From the NCBI GenBank assembly GCA_044228045.1, contig JBGAVQ010000349.1:1-5257 (forward strand): 5,257 nucleotides of DNA. The letters run 5' to 3'. This DNA comes from JAXLVB01 sp044228045. GTDB lineage: Bacteria > Bacteroidota > Bacteroidia > Cytophagales > Spirosomataceae. Under the pieces are notes generated by a model. It was not told where the DNA came from and made no database searches. It worked only from the letters and a program-made list of their open reading frames with translations. Below, piece after piece: positions 5,230-5,257 of the stretch. Numbering within the stretch: position 1 is the first letter of the stretch; every line of letters begins with the position of its first letter. A program made the translations under genes and the position numbers.

Positions 5230-5257
5230 CAAAAATGAATCCTACTGACCCTAAACC
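5226..5257 (+). CDS. Possible start of the next gene (3' end outside the window)
   Basis: ATG at 5226 overlaps the TGA stop of the propeller lipoprotein as ATGA, the usual form of a translationally coupled start. A second in-frame ATG follows at 5235. Only about ten codons are visible (MTKMNPTDPK), too few to identify a product or show coding bias. The evidence is position alone, supported by the lack of any terminator after 5229. Confidence 0.35.
   Translation, partial: MTKMNPTDPK

Overview
The window looks like a piece of a Bacteroidota chromosome, probably from a Cytophagales-type bacterium. The grounds are AT-rich coding, almost no Shine-Dalgarno sites, lipoproteins with acidic residues just after the lipobox cysteine, Kelch and 'WDKTFGG' propeller repeats of the kind common in that phylum, and a PIN toxin paired with a small antitoxin of a type I associate with the phylum. 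The genus cannot be told from the sequence. Coding density is very high, and the only real intergenic space is 79 bp.

Layout: (1) Positions 2-193 are the 3' end of a TPR-type protein cut by the window edge. (2) Positions 209-1288 encode an exported TPR protein with a charged hexapeptide-repeat linker, two hydrophobic segments and a C-terminal beta-strand-like tail. (3) Positions 1301-2593 encode a lipoprotein with a short Ig/PKD-like module and a six-bladed Kelch propeller. These three genes run in one direction with gaps of 15 and 12 bp, so they are probably one transcript. (4) On the other strand, positions 3251 down to 2590 hold an antitoxin/PIN-toxin pair. It is coupled by a TAATG stop/start overlap, and its last stop codon shares a TTAA palindrome with the stop of the Kelch gene. 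(5) A 79-bp divergent intergenic region follows. (6) Positions 3331-5229 encode a second lipoprotein. Its N-terminus is clearly paralogous to that of the Kelch protein, with the Ig-like module present twice, but its propeller is of a different type: seven repeats of exactly 60 residues. (7) A possible next gene begins at 5226 with an ATGA overlap.

The most interesting point is the pairing of two lipoproteins that share the same N-terminal signature (C-x-FDLP-x-DKTLK-x-CQKP) and cysteine-paired Ig-like module but carry two unrelated-looking beta-propellers. It suggests a common anchoring or docking module with exchangeable propeller heads. Both would sit in the outer membrane, perhaps at the cell surface, and possibly work with the exported TPR proteins encoded next to the Kelch gene. 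The toxin-antitoxin pair lies between the two paralogues as if inserted there. No function for the propeller lipoproteins can be assigned from sequence alone.
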